From Sphingomonadales bacterium (GTDB lineage Bacteria; Pseudomonadota; Alphaproteobacteria; Sphingomonadales; Sphingomonadaceae), in the NCBI GenBank assembly GCA_024636595.1, contig JAGXGT010000010.1, forward strand, positions 1-25,947: a stretch of DNA of 25,947 nucleotides, written 5' to 3'. The stretch's first letter is position 1. Each line of letters begins with the position of its first letter. The position numbers and the translations under genes are program-made. Shown piece after piece: positions 23,584 through 25,947 of the stretch. The notes below the pieces were generated by a model. That model saw nothing but the letters and a program-made list of their open reading frames with translations, did no database searches and was not told the origin of the DNA.

Positions 23584-23690
23584 ACAGATCGGCGAGTCAT
23601 GTTGCGGTCCGGATTCGTTTCTGGGATGGGCTGATGATCACCTGATATTCTGCGCCATATGGACCCGATGATTACGCAGAGGGAAAAGGG

Positions 23691-23737
23691 GCTATCACCG
23701 TCTAAAACAATTCTTCGCTTGTTTTGGCGGTGATAGC
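23691..23737. promoter_or_regulatory. Long interrupted hairpin in the trxB upstream region
   Basis: GCTATCACCG (23691-23700) pairs with CGGTGATAGC (23728-23737), and after a small internal loop AAAACAA (23704-23710) pairs with TTGTTTT (23719-23725) around an 8-base loop. There is no T-tract after it on the plus strand. It could end the VOC transcript, be a trxB leader structure, or be a dyad operator. Confidence 0.55.
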
Positions 23738-23803
23738 TCTTGCCTACCTGCGCCCGGCATCCCTATTTGCAGAGAACAGAATCATCACCGTCAGGAATGG
23801 AAT

Positions 23804-24769
23804 ATGGCCGATACGCATCGCACAAAAATGCTCATCCTGGGCTCGGGACCCGCTGGATTGTCGGCCGCCATCTACGGTGCCCGCGCTGGCATGGAACCGA
23901 TCGTCGTGCAGGGATTGCAACCGGGCGGCCAATTGACCATCACCACTGATGTCGAAAATTATCCCGGATTTCGTGATGTCGTTCAGGGCCCATGGCTGAT
24001 GGAAGAGATGCAGGCGCAGGCCGAGAAAGTCGGCACGCGGACCATGTTCGACACGATTGTCGATGTTGATTTTTCCAAGCGTCCTTTTCGGATGACCGGG
24101 GACGGCGGCGATATCTATGAAGGCGACACCCTGGTCATTGCAACCGGCGCGCAGGCGAAATGGCTCGGTGTTTCGGGCGAAGAGGAATTGTCCGGCAAGG
24201 GTGTTTCCGCCTGCGCAACGTGCGACGGCTTTTTCTATCGCGGCAAGAAAGTTGCGGTGATCGGCGGCGGCAATACCGCGGTCGAAGAAGCGCTCTATAT
24301 GACCAATCACAGCGACGATGTGACCCTGATCCATCGCCGCGACAGCTTGCGGGCGGAGAAGATTCTGCAGGATCGGCTATTCGCCAATCCGAAAATTTCC
24401 GTGTTGTGGAACAAGAATGTCGAACGCTTCGTTGGCGGCGGGGAGCCACTAGGATTGGTCGGTCTGGACCTTGTTGATACGCAGACTGGCGACAACAGCC
24501 ATTTGACGGTCGATGGTGCCTTTGTCGCCATCGGACACGCACCGGCGACCGAGATATTCAAGGATCATCTCGACCTGATCGATGGCGGCTATATCCAGGT
24601 CGAGCCCGGCACGCCGAAAACCAAGATTCCGGGATTGTTTGCCTGTGGTGATGTCATGGACCATGTCTATCGGCAGGCGGTAACGGCAGCGGGTACCGGC
24701 TGCATGGCGGCGCTTGATGCCGAACGTTTTCTGGCGGAACAGGAATTTGAATTGATGGCGGCCGAATAG
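23804..24769 (+). CDS. trxB: Thioredoxin-disulfide reductase
   Basis: The 321-residue FAD enzyme transfers electrons from NADPH to thioredoxin. It shows the FAD-binding LILGSGPAGLSAAIYGARAG (about 10-29), GGQLTITTDVENYPGF, ATGAQAKWLG, and the redox-active SACATCDGFFY with Cys137 and Cys140. The NADPH domain has VAVIGGGNTAVEEALYMTNH and HRRDSLRAEKI, and the second FAD motif is GLFACGDVMDHVYRQAVTAA. Length and motifs are normal for bacterial TrxB. ATG 23804 is preceded by AGGA with a 7-bp gap. Its stop directly abuts the stop of the convergent hydrolase gene, so the two transcripts must overlap. A long dyad lies in its upstream region. Confidence 0.97.
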   Translation: MADTHRTKMLILGSGPAGLSAAIYGARAGMEPIVVQGLQPGGQLTITTDVENYPGFRDVVQGPWLMEEMQAQAEKVGTRTMFDTIVDVDFSKRPFRMTGDGGDIYEGDTLVIATGAQAKWLGVSGEEELSGKGVSACATCDGFFYRGKKVAVIGGGNTAVEEALYMTNHSDDVTLIHRRDSLRAEKILQDRLFANPKISVLWNKNVERFVGGGEPLGLVGLDLVDTQTGDNSHLTVDGAFVAIGHAPATEIFKDHLDLIDGGYIQVEPGTPKTKIPGLFACGDVMDHVYRQAVTAAGTGCMAALDAERFLAEQEFELMAAE

Positions 24770-25600
24770 TCAGGCCTTTCGCAGCGCGCCCAATATTTGA
24801 TCGGTGAGCCAGTTCTTGGCGTCGATATCTGCAAAACTATGCGAGGCACTGTCGAGCATATCGACGGTGATTGCGGTTTTGTTCCGAACCGGCGCAAAAT
24901 CCGGACTATTCCAAGCAGCGAGAAATGCACGGGCAGTGGTGTCGCGCTTTGCCAGCAAAATATGGGTATCTTCTTCCAGTTTCGAGATCGCGTCGCGCAA
25001 TTGCAAGGAGAGCGCGCTATTTTCTTCTGATCGGGAGGCCTGTTTCAGGCCTTTGAGCAGTTTCTTGAAGTCGATTTTTCCCGAGAGCAGGTCAAGGATA
25101 GTCCGTGGATTCTTGATTCGGTCCCAGTAGCGGGAGCGAATCGCGGCGGACGAGATTGTCGGTTCTCCCGCTTCCGGCTCACTGCTCGGCTCGATCACCC
25201 ATGGATTGGCCAAAATATAGCCGTCGATTCCGGCATCGGATCCGAACATGGCAAGGGCGGTTGCCGCATCGCAATTTCCGAAGGCGATCACTCGCTGCAC
25301 ACTTTGTTCGTTTCTTAGAAATTGCGCCGCAGCAGCAACTTCTTCCGCACTGCCCAGAAAGCCGGAGTTCGGACCCGTGCTTTCTCCAGTTCCCCGCCGG
25401 TCATAGCGAAGCACCGGAAAGCCGTGTTTGGCAATCTGCAAGGCCAGTTGCGCCATACCGCTATGCGCTCCGGAACGGATTTCATTGCCGCCGCCGACAA
25501 TCAGGAGAGCGGTCGAGCCCGTCGCGCTATCGAGGGTTGCGGCAAGCGTGTCACTTCCGCACGGGATGGCGTGAAAACTGCGCGTCACGTCCCGATCCAT
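24770..25600 (-). CDS. Exosortase A system-associated hydrolase 1
   Basis: The 276-residue alpha/beta hydrolase fits the PEP-CTERM/exosortase-A type 1 hydrolases (TIGR03100 as I know it). It has an oxyanion-side LLIVGGGNEIRSGAHSGMAQ, the strand-turn FPVLRYDRRGTGESTG (about 61-76), the nucleophile elbow FGNCDAATAL with Cys110 in place of Ser, and late acid and base residues in VDMLDSASHSF (Asp247 or Asp250, His254). The substrate is unknown; family members occur with xrtA, an acyl carrier protein and exopolysaccharide genes. ATG 25600 lies inside the end of the preceding hydrolase gene (16-bp overlap), so the two are coupled. It runs head-on into trxB with no spacer. Confidence 0.9.
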   Translation of the reverse strand: MDRDVTRSFHAIPCGSDTLAATLDSATGSTALLIVGGGNEIRSGAHSGMAQLALQIAKHGFPVLRYDRRGTGESTGPNSGFLGSAEEVAAAAQFLRNEQSVQRVIAFGNCDAATALAMFGSDAGIDGYILANPWVIEPSSEPEAGEPTISSAAIRSRYWDRIKNPRTILDLLSGKIDFKKLLKGLKQASRSEENSALSLQLRDAISKLEEDTHILLAKRDTTARAFLAAWNSPDFAPVRNKTAITVDMLDSASHSFADIDAKNWLTDQILGALRKA

Positions 25601-25947
25601 TCCGCGATATCGTGGGCGATGGCCGAGGACATAGTCCGGTCATCGTCGGGTTCGGCGCGCAGCCATAAAGCGGATCCAGGGATATGAATATCGCCGGGTT
25701 TGCTGTCTGATTCCAGCCGTACGATCCGCTGATTTGGCATATCCGGAATTTCTGCGGCATTCAGCTGCATGAACAGTTTTGAACCGAGGATGTTGCCGGC
25801 CAACTCAATCGGTGCGACCTCCGCTTGGCCAGTCAGGTCGGCAAGACTTGTATTCCGCCCAGACTCCCGGTCAGCAGCAACTTTTGTCCGCATCATCGTC
25901 CGCAAGATCGTGCCGCCTTTGACCGGGCTGAAAATCCAGTGTTTTTC
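25585..25947 (-). CDS. Exosortase A system-associated hydrolase 2, C-terminal part (5' end outside)
   Basis: About 120 codons of an open frame run in from the right edge (EKHWIFSPVKGGTILRTMMR at the boundary) and stop at 25585. The segments EVAPIELAGNILGSKLFMQL and SALWLRAEPDDD match the end of the type 2 alpha/beta hydrolase that accompanies type 1 in exosortase-A loci. Assignment rests partly on the tight 16-bp overlap with the type 1 gene, since the catalytic core is outside the window. The gene order suggests that the rest of an exosortase/exopolysaccharide cluster lies to the right. Confidence 0.75.
   Translation of the reverse strand, partial: EKHWIFSPVKGGTILRTMMRTKVAADRESGRNTSLADLTGQAEVAPIELAGNILGSKLFMQLNAAEIPDMPNQRIVRLESDSKPGDIHIPGSALWLRAEPDDDRTMSSAIAHDIAEWIGT

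Overview
The window looks like a piece of a free-living, probably aquatic, alphaproteobacterial chromosome of the order Sphingomonadales. The signs are a moderately high GC content, GyrA with a GyrA box, two exosortase-A-associated hydrolases, a large solitary TonB-dependent receptor, DUF4126 and YhhQ membrane proteins and a PAS/HisKA kinase whose closest remembered relatives are sphingomonad proteins. The placement rests on family recognition only; I cannot name genus or species.

Layout. 1-4030 (minus): the 3'-truncated gyrA preceded by a yaaA-SDR gene pair. 4134-7929: a secreted helical-repeat (TPR-like) protein (+) and an Lrp/AsnC regulator (-), which share a bidirectional terminator, then a HisKA protein with a degraded ATPase domain (+). 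8010-8996: a polysaccharide deacetylase. 9108-11025: tRNA-Ile2 or tRNA-Met (CAU), tRNA-Pro(UGG), a DUF4126 membrane protein, a NUDT19-like Nudix hydrolase and tRNA-Arg(UCU). 11129-15153: YhhQ transporter, a small four-helix membrane protein, a Prx5-like peroxiredoxin with a strong terminator, a 2'-5' RNA ligase-like protein, a nested inverted-repeat element and a ferredoxin-reductase-type flavoprotein.

15329-18181 is the accessory part. An elongator tRNA-Met(CAU) is followed by two further copies of its 3' end, 39 bp at 16176 and 51 bp at 18131. Between them lie a small lipoprotein gene, the C-terminal stub of a tyrosine recombinase (with the GHS histidine and the VYG tyrosine) and an overlapping gene pair for an 82-residue protein and a GAF-GGDEF diguanylate cyclase. 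I read this as a shrunken tRNA-anchored genomic island, possibly two modules in tandem, that has lost its integrase but kept a signalling cassette.

18618-20048 encodes an unusual exported protein that combines a CxxCH haem-attachment motif near the N-terminus, a proline-rich linker, a glycine zipper and a 17-kDa-surface-antigen-like tail. The rest holds a TonB-dependent receptor (-), a VOC-fold protein (+), thioredoxin reductase trxB (+) behind a long leader hairpin, and, converging on trxB with no gap, exosortase-A-associated hydrolase 1 and the C-terminal part of hydrolase 2. Those two probably mark the edge of an exopolysaccharide/exosortase cluster that continues past the right end. Redox genes (peroxiredoxin, thioredoxin reductase, flavoprotein reductase, YaaA) are scattered and do not form one operon. 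No CRISPR array, rRNA, complete transposase or phage structural gene was seen.
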